Below are positions 16,513 to 25,778 of a stretch of 64,000 bases of DNA, in pieces (position 1 is the stretch's first letter; every line of letters begins with the position of its first letter). Origin of the DNA: Microbispora oryzae (GTDB taxonomy: Bacteria > Actinomycetota > Actinomycetes > Streptosporangiales > Streptosporangiaceae); assembly GCF_017896165.1 (NCBI RefSeq), contig NZ_JAFCNB010000011.1, positions 167,143 to 231,142 on the forward strand. Direction: 5' to 3'. The notes below the pieces were generated by a model. It had not been told where the DNA came from. It saw only the letters and a program-made list of their open reading frames with translations, and did no database searches. Both the position numbers and the translations under genes were made by a program.

Positions 16513-18384
16513 TCACCCGAACGGGTTGTCGCCCCCGTCGCCGATGTCCACCCCGCCGTCGGGCGAGCCGTCCGTCGGCGGCTGGTCGCCACCCGGCTGG
16601 TCCGTCGTCGGCGGCTGCTCGGTGCTCGGGTCCTGGGAGGGCCCGCTGGAGACCGTCAGCGTGATGGTGGTGTTCGGCGGGAACTTCTGCCCGGCCTGCG
16701 GGCTCTGGTCGATCACGTTGCCCGCGGCGACGACGTCGCTCGACTGCTGCACGATCTTGACCCGGAACCCGGCGTCCTTCAGGGTCTTCTGGGCCTCCTC
16801 CAGGGGGATGCCGACGACGCTCGGGATCGCCTGGGCCTCCTTGGGGACGTAGAGCGTGACCAGCGAGTCCTTGGAGACCCGCTCGCCCGGCTTGGGCTTG
16901 CTGTCGAAGACCTTGCCCTGCTCCCTGGCCGATGCCCGCGGCACGACGCTGACCTGGAGTCCCAGTTGCTCCAGAGCGGTCCTGGCCTCGTCCTGGCCCA
17001 TGCCGATGATGTCCGGCGGGATCTGCACCTTCTCCTTGCCCTTGGAGACCGTGACGGTCACCGTGGCGTTCGGTTCGACCTCGGTGTCACCGGCCGGGTC
17101 CGTCTTGATCACCGCGCCCCTGGGCACGCTGTCGCTGTACTCCTCATCGGCGAAGGCCACCTTCAGCTTGCGAGCGGTCAGCGCCTGCTGCGCCGCCTCC
17201 TTGGTCTGGTTCGTCACGTCCGGAACCGTGACCTGGCTCGTCGTGCTGGAGCCGCCGGGGCTGAGGAAGTTGTAGCCGACCGCGATGAAGGCACCGATGA
17301 TCAGCAGCGGGACGATGATCCAGGCGGCCGTCTTCAGCGCGGTGTTGCCTCCGCCGCCACTGCGCCGCCGGCCGTCGTAGCGCCCGCCGCGCTCCTCGGG
17401 GCCGTAGTCGTACTGCGGGATCGCCCGGGTGCCCTGCGCGGCGGCGCCTCCGCCCGTCGCTATCGTCCGGGTGTGGTCGGTGGCACCGTAACCGTTGAAG
17501 TTGGTCGCCATGGCCATGGTCTGCGGGTCGACCGGCATGCCCGACATGACGCGCTGGATGTCGCCCCGCATCTCGGCCGCGCTCTGGTAGCGCTGTGCCG
17601 GGTCCTTGGCCATCGCCTTAAGGACGATCGCGTCGGCCCACTGCGGGATCTCGGGGTCGATCCGGGACGGCGGGATCGGGTCCTCACGCACGTGCTGGTA
17701 GGCGATCGCCACGGGGGAGTCGCCGGTGAACGGCGGCTGGCCGGTCAGCAGCTCGTACAGCACGCAGCCGGTCGAGTAGATGTCGCTGCGGGCGTCGACG
17801 CGCTCGCCGCGGGCCTGCTCGGGCGACAGATACTGGGCTGTGCCGATCACCTGGGCGGTCTGCGTCATCGTCGCGGCGGAGTCGGCCATGGCCCGGGCGA
17901 TGCCGAAGTCCATGACCTTGACCTCGCCGTTGAGCGTCAGCATGATGTTCGCCGGTTTGATGTCCCGGTGGACGATGCCGCCGCGGTGGCTGTAGTCGAG
18001 TGCCCGCAGGATGCCGTCGACCAGCTCCATCGCCCGCTCGGGCAGCAGCCTGCGGTCGGCCCGCAACAGGTCGCGCAGGGTCCGCCCGTCGACGAACTCC
18101 ATCACGATGTACGGCACGGGCGTGCCGTCCATCATGTCCTCGCCGGTGTCGTAGACGGCGATGATCGAGGGATGGTTGAGCGAGGCCGCCGACTGGGCCT
18201 CCCGCCGGAACCGCGCCTGGAACGTGTGGTCCCTGGCCAGGTCCGAACGGAGCGTCTTGATGGCGACGATGCGGTCCAGCCGGATGTCCCGGGCGCGATA
18301 CACCTCGGCCATGCCGCCACGTCCGACGACACCGTCGAGTTCGTAGCGTCCGCCGAGAAGTCGTGGCTGAGTCATTTCCTGCAC
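16513..18384 (-). CDS. pknB: PASTA-domain Ser/Thr protein kinase PknB
   Basis: A 623-aa membrane kinase controlling peptidoglycan synthesis and division. The kinase domain (about 13-275) shows the glycine loop VGRGGMAEVY, Lys43, HRDIKPAN with Asp141, DFG at 159-161, and an activation loop with autophosphorylation candidates in ATMTQTAQVIGTAQY. A membrane helix (WIIVPLLIIGAFIAVGYNF) is followed by three PASTA repeats with VTVPDVTNQTKEAAQQAL, IIGMGQDEARTALEQLGL and IPSVVGIPLEEAQKTLKDAG. The Mycobacterium homologue has four, so one repeat fewer. A Pro/Asp-rich tail ends in DNPFG. Start is GTG 18384 or ATG 18375. It is the last gene of the operon, 58 nt after pknA. Confidence 0.95.
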   Translation of the reverse strand: MQEMTQPRLLGGRYELDGVVGRGGMAEVYRARDIRLDRIVAIKTLRSDLARDHTFQARFRREAQSAASLNHPSIIAVYDTGEDMMDGTPVPYIVMEFVDGRTLRDLLRADRRLLPERAMELVDGILRALDYSHRGGIVHRDIKPANIMLTLNGEVKVMDFGIARAMADSAATMTQTAQVIGTAQYLSPEQARGERVDARSDIYSTGCVLYELLTGQPPFTGDSPVAIAYQHVREDPIPPSRIDPEIPQWADAIVLKAMAKDPAQRYQSAAEMRGDIQRVMSGMPVDPQTMAMATNFNGYGATDHTRTIATGGGAAAQGTRAIPQYDYGPEERGGRYDGRRRSGGGGNTALKTAAWIIVPLLIIGAFIAVGYNFLSPGGSSTTSQVTVPDVTNQTKEAAQQALTARKLKVAFADEEYSDSVPRGAVIKTDPAGDTEVEPNATVTVTVSKGKEKVQIPPDIIGMGQDEARTALEQLGLQVSVVPRASAREQGKVFDSKPKPGERVSKDSLVTLYVPKEAQAIPSVVGIPLEEAQKTLKDAGFRVKIVQQSSDVVAAGNVIDQSPQAGQKFPPNTTITLTVSSGPSQDPSTEQPPTTDQPGGDQPPTDGSPDGGVDIGDGGDNPFG

Positions 18385-18442
18385 TGTCCCTTGCCGTTCA
18401 TCTTGGGGTGCCGCCGGTGTCCATCATCGACCCCTTTCCTCA

Positions 18443-19891
18443 TCACGTCCCCCCATCCGGAGGTTCCGTGTCGGGCGGGGCTTCCGTTGGCTCCGTAGTG
18501 TCGCTTGGCGCCGGGGCTGGGGTGGGCGTCGGAGGAGTGGGGGTGGGAGTTCGCGACGGAGGCGGTGTGGGCCGCCCGGTGGGTGATGCCGACGTGCTTA
18601 CCGTAGCCGACGGAGTCCGCACGGGCTCGATCGGCGTGACGGGATCCACCGGACGCGACACTCGCGGAGTCTTCGACGGAGACGGCGGTGCGGACGCGCT
18701 GGGGGTCGCGGCGGTGCTGGTGACCTCCGCGGGCAACGGCTTCCCTCCGGTGGAGGTGCCTCCCTGGTTGTAGGCCAGGACGCCGGCCGTGGCGGCGACC
18801 GCGCACACCGCGACGGCCAGGAGCACGGCGACCGGACGGCGGCGCCGCCGGGCCGGTGCGGCCGGCGCGGCCGCGCCGTCGGGGAACCGCCCGGCCGCCG
18901 GGCCCAGGGGCGCGGTCGACGGGGCGGGCTGCCGTGCGGAGGTCCGGGCGGGGCCGTCCGGGGGCTGGGTGTAGCGGCCTGTGGGGCCGCCCGGGTTGCC
19001 GGGGCCTGCCGTCCGTGGGGCGGCGAAGCCCTCGGGATCGGTCAGCGAGCCCAGGACCGTCGTGCCCGGGTACGCCGTCCGGTCGCGGAGCTCGGCGATG
19101 CGGTCGAGGAGGGTCGCGCCGGTGGCCGGCCGCTCGGCCGGGTCCTTCGCCAGAATGTCGGACACGAGGGCGCGCACCGGGGCGGGCACGCTGTCCGGCA
19201 GCGGCGGCGGCGGGTCGGTGATGTGCCGCACGGCGAGCGCCACGTGGTTGTCCGCCGTGAACGGCGGCCGCCCGGCCAGGCACTCGTACGCGACGACGCC
19301 GAGCGAGTAGATGTCGGTCGCGGGGGTCAGCGTCCGGCCGGACGCCTGCTCCGGGCTCACGTACTGGGCCGTGCCGAGCACCAGCCCGGTCCTGGTGAGC
19401 GGCGCGGCCTCCAGCGCCCGCGCGATGCCGAAGTCGGTGATCTTCACCTGGCCGTCCCCGGTGACCAGGATGTTGCCGGGTTTGACGTCGCGGTGGATGA
19501 CGCCCGCCCGGTGGGCCGCGTAGAGGCCCTTGGCGGTCTGGTGGATCAGGTCGAGGGTGACCTCGGGGCCGAGCGCGCCGCTGCGGGCCAGGATCGCCGA
19601 CAGCGGCTCGCCCGGCACCAGCTCCATGATCAGGTAGGCGACACCGTCGCTCTCGCCGTAGTCGAAGACCTGGGCGATGCCGGGGTCGGTCAGCCCCGCG
19701 GTGATGCGCGCCTCCGACCGGAACCGCTCGCGGAAGGCCGGATCGGCCGCGACGTGGCGGCCGAGCAGCTTCACCGCGACGTCCCGGCCGAGCAGTTCGT
19801 CGGTGGCCCGCCAGACCTCGCCCATGCCGCCCGCGGCGATGGGTGAGACCAGCCGGTAGCGGCCGCCGAGAACCGAGTGTGGCGAGGTCAC
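18443..19891 (-). CDS. pknA: Ser/Thr protein kinase, PknA-like
   Basis: A 482-aa kinase paired with PknB. The catalytic domain (about 11-270) has AAGGMGEVW, Lys41, IHRDVKPGN with Asp135, ITDFGIARAL and GTAQYVSPEQA. A proline-rich linker leads to one membrane helix (PVAVLLAVAVCAVAATAGVL, about 365-385) and an extracellular tail of about 95 residues. That tail is almost wholly Ser/Thr/Pro (TPTPTPPTPTPAPAPSD) and has no PASTA domain. In actinobacteria PknA phosphorylates division proteins and can activate PknB. GTG 19891 overlaps the pbpA stop (GTGA). Confidence 0.92.
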   Translation of the reverse strand: MTSPHSVLGGRYRLVSPIAAGGMGEVWRATDELLGRDVAVKLLGRHVAADPAFRERFRSEARITAGLTDPGIAQVFDYGESDGVAYLIMELVPGEPLSAILARSGALGPEVTLDLIHQTAKGLYAAHRAGVIHRDVKPGNILVTGDGQVKITDFGIARALEAAPLTRTGLVLGTAQYVSPEQASGRTLTPATDIYSLGVVAYECLAGRPPFTADNHVALAVRHITDPPPPLPDSVPAPVRALVSDILAKDPAERPATGATLLDRIAELRDRTAYPGTTVLGSLTDPEGFAAPRTAGPGNPGGPTGRYTQPPDGPARTSARQPAPSTAPLGPAAGRFPDGAAAPAAPARRRRRPVAVLLAVAVCAVAATAGVLAYNQGGTSTGGKPLPAEVTSTAATPSASAPPSPSKTPRVSRPVDPVTPIEPVRTPSATVSTSASPTGRPTPPPSRTPTPTPPTPTPAPAPSDTTEPTEAPPDTEPPDGGT

Positions 19892-21345
19892 TCCCCCAGC
19901 ACCGCCTGCATGACGTCGTGGGCGATGGGCGCGGCGACCGCGCCGCCCGTGGCGTCGTTGCCCGCACTGCCCGACTCGACGAAGACGGCGACCGCGACCT
20001 GCGGGTTGTCCACCGGGGCGAACGCGATGAACCAGGCGTGCGACGGCTTGCCGGGCGCGGTCTCGGCGGTGCCGGTCTTGCCGGCCACGGTCTTGCCGGG
20101 CAGTTGGGCGGACGTGCCGGTTCCGTGCGCGACGACGTTGACCATCATCTTGGTCAGCTCACCCGCCACCTCGGGGCTGACCGCCTCACTCAGCTCGTCC
20201 GGCCGGGTGGCGTCGATCTCGCTGCCGTCCGGCCCCAGGATCTTGTTGACCAGGTACGGCTTCATGACCGTGCCCTTGTTGGCGATCCCGGCCGCGACCA
20301 TCGCCATCTGCAGCGGGGTCATCTGGTTGTCCTGCTGCCCGATGGCGGTCTTGGCCAGCGCCGCCTTGCCCTGGTCCGGGCCGATGTTGCTCGGCGCGAC
20401 CTCCAGTGGGATCTGGAGAGGCTCGCCGACGCCGAACTTCGCCGCCTGCTCCTTGAGCTTGTCGTAGCCCAGGTCCATCCCCATCTTGGCGAACGGCGTG
20501 TTGCAGGAGATCGTCAGGGCCTCGACCAGCGTCGCCCGGCCGCCGCACGACTCACCGTGGTAGTTGGGCAGCGAGATCGACGTGCCGGGCAGCGGCAGCG
20601 AGTCGGGCGCGTCCACCTCGGTCTCCGCCGTACGGGACGTGTCGTCGCTGAGGTAGGCCGCCGAGGTCACGGTCTTGAACGTGGACCCGGGGGCGAAGGT
20701 CAGGTTGATGGCCCGGTTGAGCAGCGGCTTGTTGTCGTCCTTGTCCAGCTTGTTGTAGGCCTTGTTGACGGTGTCCTTGTTGGCGACCGCCAGCGGGTTG
20801 GGGTCGTACGACGGCACCGACACCATGGTCAGGACCGCGCCCGTCTTCGGGTCGAGCGCCACGACCGCGCCGCGCTTGCCGGTGCTCGCCAGGTCCTTGT
20901 ACGCGATCTGCTGGGCCTTGCTGACCAGGGTGAGGTCGACGCTGGCGCCCTTGGCGGGCTTGCCGCTGATCATGTCGATCGCCCGGCGGACCACCAGGTC
21001 GGGATGGCTGCCGTCGAGATAGCTGCCCTCCGCGGCCTCGATGCCGCTGGAGCTCTCCGGCGCGAAGTAGCCGACGACCTGCGCGAACGGCTTGCCCATG
21101 GGATATCGCCGCTCGAACCGGTAGGTCGAGTCGCCGGTGTCCACGGTCTTGGCCAGGGTCGTCTTGCCGTCGTCCGTCGTGATCCAGCCACGGTCGATCG
21201 CGTAGCGCGCGAAGAAGGCCCGGGAGTTGCGGGAGTCGGTCCGCAGGTCGTCGGCCTTGACCGTGCCGAGATAGGTCACGTTGGCCATGAGCAGGCCGAA
21301 CATGAGCAGGCAGGCCACGGAGACGCGCTTGATCGTGCCGTTCAT
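19888..21345 (-). CDS. pbpA: Class B penicillin-binding protein PbpA
   Basis: A 485-aa D,D-transpeptidase that cross-links peptidoglycan together with the SEDS glycosyltransferase encoded just upstream. It has an N-terminal membrane anchor (VSVACLLMFGLLMANVTYLG), a dimerisation region, and the transpeptidase domain with the SxxK motif STFK (Ser221, Lys224), SCN at 280-282, and KTGTAE near residue 425. ATG 21345 overlaps the rodA stop codon (ATGA). A much longer upstream reading frame in the same phase runs through rodA out of frame and is not coding. Confidence 0.96.
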   Translation of the reverse strand: MNGTIKRVSVACLLMFGLLMANVTYLGTVKADDLRTDSRNSRAFFARYAIDRGWITTDDGKTTLAKTVDTGDSTYRFERRYPMGKPFAQVVGYFAPESSSGIEAAEGSYLDGSHPDLVVRRAIDMISGKPAKGASVDLTLVSKAQQIAYKDLASTGKRGAVVALDPKTGAVLTMVSVPSYDPNPLAVANKDTVNKAYNKLDKDDNKPLLNRAINLTFAPGSTFKTVTSAAYLSDDTSRTAETEVDAPDSLPLPGTSISLPNYHGESCGGRATLVEALTISCNTPFAKMGMDLGYDKLKEQAAKFGVGEPLQIPLEVAPSNIGPDQGKAALAKTAIGQQDNQMTPLQMAMVAAGIANKGTVMKPYLVNKILGPDGSEIDATRPDELSEAVSPEVAGELTKMMVNVVAHGTGTSAQLPGKTVAGKTGTAETAPGKPSHAWFIAFAPVDNPQVAVAVFVESGSAGNDATGGAVAAPIAHDVMQAVLGE

Positions 21346-22718
21346 CGCTGCATCACCTGGGTGAGTCCTTCGTCCTGGATCGCCTGCGGCGGCGGCCTGC
21401 GGGCCGCGTCGGACATCCGTACGAGCAGGGCGATGAGGATCCAGTTGGCCAGCAGCGCCGAGCCGCCGGCGGACATGAACGGCGTGACGAGGCCCGTCAG
21501 CGGGATCAGCCGGGTCACGCCGCCCACGATGATGAACACCTGCCAGGCCAGCAGGAACGAGAAACCGGCCGCGAGCAGCTTGGAGAACGGGTCGCGGGCC
21601 GCCAGCGAGGTCCGCAGCCCCCGCTGGACGATCAGGGCGTAGACCATGAGGATGGCCATCAGGCCGGTGAGGCCGAGCTCCTCGCCGAGGGTGTCGAAGA
21701 TGAAGTCGGAGAAGGAGAACGGGATCAGCGTGGGGTGGCCCTTGCCGAGCCCGGAGCCCAGGATGCCGCCGGAGCCGATGGAGAACAGGCCCTGCATGAG
21801 CTGGTAGCTGCTGCCGAACTGGCGGTAGTAGAGGTCGTTGGAGCTGGCGTGCAGCCAGCCGTCGAACCTGGCCTCGACGTGGCTGAAGACCTGCCCGGCG
21901 AGCACGGCGCCGCCGACGAACAGCAGCAGGCCGATGAGCACCCACGAGGTGCGCTGCGTGGCGATGTAGAGCATCGCGATGAACGTGCCGAAGAGCAGCA
22001 GCGAGGTGCCGAGGTCCTTCTCCCCGACCAGCACGGCGATGCTGACGCCCCAGGTGATGAGCACGGGGCCGAGGTCGCGGGCGCGGGGCAGGTCGATGAA
22101 CAGCAGGCGGCGCCCGGCCAGGGCCAGCACGTCGCGCTTGGCCACGAGATAACCGGCGAAGAACACGACGAGCGCCAGCTTGGCGAACTCGCCCGGCTGG
22201 ATCGAGAACCCGACGTTGATCCAGATGCGGGAGCCGTTGATCTCCGTGCCGATGAACGGCAGCAGCGGGAGGATCAGCAGGCCGACGCCGACGAATCCGG
22301 CCGTGTAGGTGAGGCGCTGCAGGGCGCGGTGGTCCTTCAACACGATGAGGGTCGCGGAGAACATCACCACGCCGAGCGCCGTCCACATGAGCTGGCTGGC
22401 GGCCGAGGCGTCCTTCGCGCCGGCGAGCTCGATCCGGTAGATCATCACCAGGCCGATGCCGTTGACCAGCGTCACCAGGGGAAGCAGGAGGGGGTCGGCC
22501 CACGGTGCGAACTTCGCCAGCACCAGGTAGGCCGCGAGCATGAGGCCGCCGAGGCCCAGGCCGTAGCCGAGCATGCCGGACGGGATCTTGTCGTTGATCC
22601 CGAGGCCGACGCTCGCGTAGGCGCCCATCACGATCAGCACGGCGAAGGCCAGCATGCCGAGCTGGGCCCCCCGCCGCTTCGCGGTCATCGGGACGGGCGT
22701 CACGTCGACGGCACTCAC
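21342..22718 (-). CDS. rodA: SEDS-family peptidoglycan glycosyltransferase (RodA/FtsW)
   Basis: A 458-aa polytopic membrane protein that polymerises lipid II. GTG 22718 overlaps the pstP stop (GTGA) and begins VSAVDVTPVPMTAKRRGAQL. About ten or more hydrophobic segments are visible. SEDS signatures include INGSRIWINVGFSIQPGEFA, VLVGEKDLGTSLLLFG with the catalytic-type Asp of the WQPSEFAK/ExDLG region, and GGVTRLIPLTGLVTPFMSAG near the C-terminus. It is encoded directly before pbpA, its expected partner. Whether it serves elongation (RodA) or division (FtsW) cannot be told from sequence; the position in this operon matches rodA. Confidence 0.95.
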   Translation of the reverse strand: MSAVDVTPVPMTAKRRGAQLGMLAFAVLIVMGAYASVGLGINDKIPSGMLGYGLGLGGLMLAAYLVLAKFAPWADPLLLPLVTLVNGIGLVMIYRIELAGAKDASAASQLMWTALGVVMFSATLIVLKDHRALQRLTYTAGFVGVGLLILPLLPFIGTEINGSRIWINVGFSIQPGEFAKLALVVFFAGYLVAKRDVLALAGRRLLFIDLPRARDLGPVLITWGVSIAVLVGEKDLGTSLLLFGTFIAMLYIATQRTSWVLIGLLLFVGGAVLAGQVFSHVEARFDGWLHASSNDLYYRQFGSSYQLMQGLFSIGSGGILGSGLGKGHPTLIPFSFSDFIFDTLGEELGLTGLMAILMVYALIVQRGLRTSLAARDPFSKLLAAGFSFLLAWQVFIIVGGVTRLIPLTGLVTPFMSAGGSALLANWILIALLVRMSDAARRPPPQAIQDEGLTQVMQR

Positions 22719-23986
22719 TTGACGGACCTCGTGGGGGTCGGCGTCGGACTCGCGTCCGGCGTGGCCGCCGTGTCGTGGAACGTCTTGATCCGGCTGATCC
22801 CGGCCTGCAGGGTGTCGACGGCGATCCCGCTGCGGACCTGGTCCTGCTGCACCGGCGACAGGGCGGAGAGGCGGGCGTGCTCGGTGTAGGCGACCTTCTT
22901 GAAGGACACCGGGCCGATCTCCGCGTCCACGCCCTGGAAGACGACCAGCTCGTCTCCCTTGGCGCCGATGTAGAACTGCGTCTGCGTCCACCGGTAGCCG
23001 AAGTAGCCCCCGCCACCGAGCACGACGGCGACGACCAGGACCACGGTGACGGTCCGCGGCCAGGACCGGCGCTTGCGGGAGCGCCGCGCGGACGCCTGGA
23101 CGTCCCGCGCGGGCTCCTCGTCGATCTCGTCGTCCAAGATCACCGGCTGTGGGGCGGTGACCGTCGCCGCCCGTCCCGCAGGCGTGTCCGGCGGTCCGCT
23201 GCGGCCCCGGCCGGACCCCGCGGCGCCCACCACCGCCGCGGCCGAGATCGGCGGCTGGACGTCGTCCAGCTCGATCACGTCCGCGACGACGCAGGTGATG
23301 TTGTCCGGGCCGCCGCCCCTGTTGGCCAGGTCGATCAGCTGCCGGACGACGTCCTCGGGGTCGTCGACGGTGCTCAGCGTGTGGTGCAGCGTCTCGGCGC
23401 TCACGACCGTGGACAGGCCGTCCGAGCACAGCAGATACCGGTCGCCGACCTGGGCCTCCCGGTCCTGCAGGTCGGGATCGACCTCCCCGCTGCCGTCGAG
23501 CGCGCGCAACAGGATCGAACGCTGGGGGTGGTTGGCCGCCTCCTCCTGGGTGATGCGGCCGTCGTCCACCAGGGACTGCACCAGCGTGTGGTCGTGCGTG
23601 ATCTGGTAGAGCTCGCCGTTGCGCAACAGGTACGCGCGGGAGTCGCCCACGTGGACCAGCGCGAAGCGCGGGCCGTTCCAGAGCATCGCGGTGAGGGTGG
23701 TGCCCATGCCCTTGAGGCTCGGATCCCGGGCCACCATCGCGTGGAGCTGATGGTTGGCGTCCCGGACGGCCGCCTCGATGTCCCCGAGCAGGTCACCGCC
23801 GAACGCGTCCCTGTCCAGGGACGACAACGCGGCGATGGCGACCGAGCTGGCCACCTCGCCGTGAGCATGCCCGCCCATGCCGTCGGCGACGGCCAGCAGG
23901 CGGCCGCTGGCGTACGCCGAGTCCTCGTTGCCTTCACGGAGGAGCCCGACGTCCGAGCGAGCGGCGTAGCGGAGTGCGATGGTCAT
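22715..23986 (-). CDS. pstP: PP2C-type Ser/Thr protein phosphatase PstP
   Basis: A 423-aa membrane phosphatase that reverses PknA/PknB phosphorylation. The catalytic domain (1-240) has the metal-binding motifs VGLLREGNEDSAY, AVADGMGGHAHGE, HVGDSRAYLL, LLCSDGLSTVV and GPDNITCVV. A basic linker precedes one membrane helix (VTVVLVVAVVLGGGGYFGY, about 305-323) and an extracellular region of about 95 residues ending in a Thr/Pro-rich tail. ATG 23986 overlaps the fhaB stop (ATGA). Length and topology fit the family. Confidence 0.96.
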   Translation of the reverse strand: MTIALRYAARSDVGLLREGNEDSAYASGRLLAVADGMGGHAHGEVASSVAIAALSSLDRDAFGGDLLGDIEAAVRDANHQLHAMVARDPSLKGMGTTLTAMLWNGPRFALVHVGDSRAYLLRNGELYQITHDHTLVQSLVDDGRITQEEAANHPQRSILLRALDGSGEVDPDLQDREAQVGDRYLLCSDGLSTVVSAETLHHTLSTVDDPEDVVRQLIDLANRGGGPDNITCVVADVIELDDVQPPISAAAVVGAAGSGRGRSGPPDTPAGRAATVTAPQPVILDDEIDEEPARDVQASARRSRKRRSWPRTVTVVLVVAVVLGGGGYFGYRWTQTQFYIGAKGDELVVFQGVDAEIGPVSFKKVAYTEHARLSALSPVQQDQVRSGIAVDTLQAGISRIKTFHDTAATPDASPTPTPTRSVK

Positions 23987-24447
23987 TTGCGCAATTCGAT
24001 GACGGTCTTGCCGATGCGGATCGGAACTCCGAGAGGCACCGGCGTCGGGCGGGTCACTTTCGAGCGTTCAAGGTACGTGCCGTTGGTGGAGCCGAGATCT
24101 TCCACGATCCACTGGCCGTCCTGAGGGAAGAGCCGGGCGTGCCGGCTCGAAGCGTAGTCGTCGCTGAGAACCAGCGTGGCGTCATTCGCCCGGCCGATGG
24201 TGATTGGCGTCTCCGAGAGGTTGATGATGGTCCCTTGCAGGGGACCACCTGTGACGATCAGCTGACGAGGCTCGCCCTTCTTGGGCTTCGACACCGGCCG
24301 AGCCTGCTTGACCGGCTTCCGCGCCGGCGCCGGCGCGGTTCGCGCACCGAACAGGTCTGTCCGGATCACACCGACCGCGGCGATCACGAAGAACCACAGC
24401 AACGCCAGGAAGGCGAGCCGGATCAGCAGCAGCGTTAGCTCGGACAT
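23983..24447 (-). CDS. fhaB: FHA-domain protein FhaB (FipA-like)
   Basis: A 154-aa protein with an N-terminal membrane helix (LTLLLIRLAFLALLWFFVIA), a basic Pro-rich linker and a C-terminal FHA domain (about 75-150) holding ITIGRANDATLVLSDDYASS, RHARLF and VEDLGSTNGTYLE. FHA domains bind phosphothreonine; in mycobacteria this protein links PknA/PknB signalling to the divisome. ATG 24447 lies 17 nt after the fhaA stop codon. Confidence 0.94.
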   Translation of the reverse strand: MSELTLLLIRLAFLALLWFFVIAAVGVIRTDLFGARTAPAPARKPVKQARPVSKPKKGEPRQLIVTGGPLQGTIINLSETPITIGRANDATLVLSDDYASSRHARLFPQDGQWIVEDLGSTNGTYLERSKVTRPTPVPLGVPIRIGKTVIELRK

Positions 24448-24464
24448 GGACCGTTTGTCTACCT

Positions 24465-25205
24465 CTAATCGCGCCGGAAAACCAGGGTCGTGCGGCCCAA
24501 GGTCACCCTTGTCCCGTCCTGCATATCGACCCGTCGTACCGGCTGGCCGTTGACGAAGGTGCCGTTGGTGCTACCCAGGTCGACGAGCACCACCTGCTGC
24601 CCCTCCACCCGTAGCTCGGCATGATGCCGTGATACGCCGGGATCCACCAGCCGAAGATCACAATCGGTGCCCCGGCCGAGCAGCGTCACCGGCGTGGTGA
24701 GCTCGTAGGACCGCTGCCCCTGCGGGTCGTCCTGGGTGGACACCAGCAGTCGCGGCCGCCCGCCGAAGGCGCTCGGCCGTCCCGGCGGCACGTCGCTGAC
24801 CGGCTGCCTGATCTCGTCCTGCTCGACCGTCGCCCCGCGGATGACGCCCGAACGGATCCGGAACAGCCCGACGGCCAGATCGTCGGCCGTCTCGAACCGC
24901 ACCCGGACGGGGCCGACGAAGGAGTAGCCCTGCTCCTTGGCGTATTCCCTGGCCAGGTTCGCCAGCTCATGGCTGATGCTGTCGGCGTACACCTCCAGCC
25001 GCTCGCTGTCGGTCGTCGACAGCTCCACCACGAAGTCGTTGGGCACGAGCGTGCGACCCTGAGCGACGATCGCGGCGCGCTCGTCCATCTCTCGCTGCAC
25101 GGCACTGGCAACCTCGACCGGCTGGAGATCTGACTTGAACGCCCGCGCGAAGGCCCCTTCAACCAACCCTTCGAGCCTGCGCTCGAAGCGCTGAAGGACT
25201 CCCAC
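24465..25205 (-). CDS. fhaA: FhaA: DUF3662 plus FHA domain protein
   Basis: A 246-aa protein, first gene of the operon. GTG 25205, preceded by GGGAGG with a 7-nt spacer, gives VGVLQRFERRLEGLVEGAFA, the standard start of the DUF3662 domain (about 1-120, with VPNDFVVELSTTDSERLEVY). The C-terminal FHA domain has LLGRGTDCDLRLVDPGVSRH, HAELRVEG and VDLGSTNGTFVNG. FhaA is a PknB substrate that binds the phosphorylated pseudokinase MurJ/MviN and limits peptidoglycan synthesis. The linker between domains is shorter than in the Mycobacterium protein, which is over 500 aa. The operon promoter should lie in 25206-25361. Confidence 0.94.
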   Translation of the reverse strand: MGVLQRFERRLEGLVEGAFARAFKSDLQPVEVASAVQREMDERAAIVAQGRTLVPNDFVVELSTTDSERLEVYADSISHELANLAREYAKEQGYSFVGPVRVRFETADDLAVGLFRIRSGVIRGATVEQDEIRQPVSDVPPGRPSAFGGRPRLLVSTQDDPQGQRSYELTTPVTLLGRGTDCDLRLVDPGVSRHHAELRVEGQQVVLVDLGSTNGTFVNGQPVRRVDMQDGTRVTLGRTTLVFRRD

Positions 25206-25361
25206 CGGATACCTCCCTTCCACTCTGCTACGGTCGCGACCGCTCCGGGGCTGCACTGAGCTCCTTCGCTCCGTCGTTTAGAAGGATCGTATCCGGGTTC
25301 GGTGGCACGGGCGGTTACGTGCTAACCTTTCCAGGCACCCAGCGATTGGGGCACCCGCAAG

Positions 25362-25444
25362 GGGCAAGTGGCGGAATGGCAGACGCGCACGGTTCAGGTC
25401 CGTGTGTCCGAAAGGACGTGGGGGTTCAACTCCCCCCTTGCCCA
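25362..25444 (+). tRNA. tRNA-Leu (anticodon CAG)
   Basis: Cloverleaf: acceptor arms GGGCAAG and CTTGCCC, D-region GGCGGAATGGC, anticodon stem around loop TTCAGGT giving anticodon CAG, a long variable arm (GTCCGAAAGGAC) typical of leucine tRNA, and T-loop GGTTCAACTCC. The CCA is not encoded. A tRNA-Leu at this place, divergent from fhaA, is common in actinobacteria. A TAACCT -10-like box lies about 35 nt upstream (25323-25328). Confidence 0.95.
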
Positions 25445-25778
25445 CAGTGAACAGGCCTCGCAGGGCCGGAAGCAAGGCTTCCTCCCGGCGGGGCTTTCTG
25501 TTTGCCCGGATCAATCCTCGGACGAGCACCCGAGCCCCGGTACCGCCGGGATGGGCGGACCGGGCAACGGCTCTTCTGCCGTGGAAAACGTGCTCGCACA
25601 CGGGACGCCCACTCCTTCCGCGGGTTCACAGCGGCGCCGGGGCGCCCCGTGTGGAGACACTCGACGGCGCGCACTCCCCTCCCGTGCGCGCCTCTGCCCG
25701 ATTCTCTGCCGGGCCCCTTTCAAACCACTTACGGCTGACTTGCACCCATGGCGGCCGGAGTTAAACGCTTTCGCGGGC
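25445..25778. other. Intergenic stretch after tRNA-Leu
   Basis: About 330 bases before the convergent CNNM gene. A small hairpin GGAAGC-AAG-GCTTCC (25470-25484) followed by GGGGCTTTCTGTTT may terminate the tRNA transcript. The short reading frames in the rest have no start signals or recognisable domains and I see no gene. Confidence 0.4.

Noticed and set aside
19888..23016. 1042-aa frame across pbpA and rodA
   Set aside because: Upstream of 21345 the frame is a shadow of rodA and pstP. The real pbpA start overlaps the rodA stop.
25500..25778. Several overlapping short frames after tRNA-Leu
   Set aside because: No ribosome binding sites, no domain or hydrophobic pattern, and they overlap one another in many phases.
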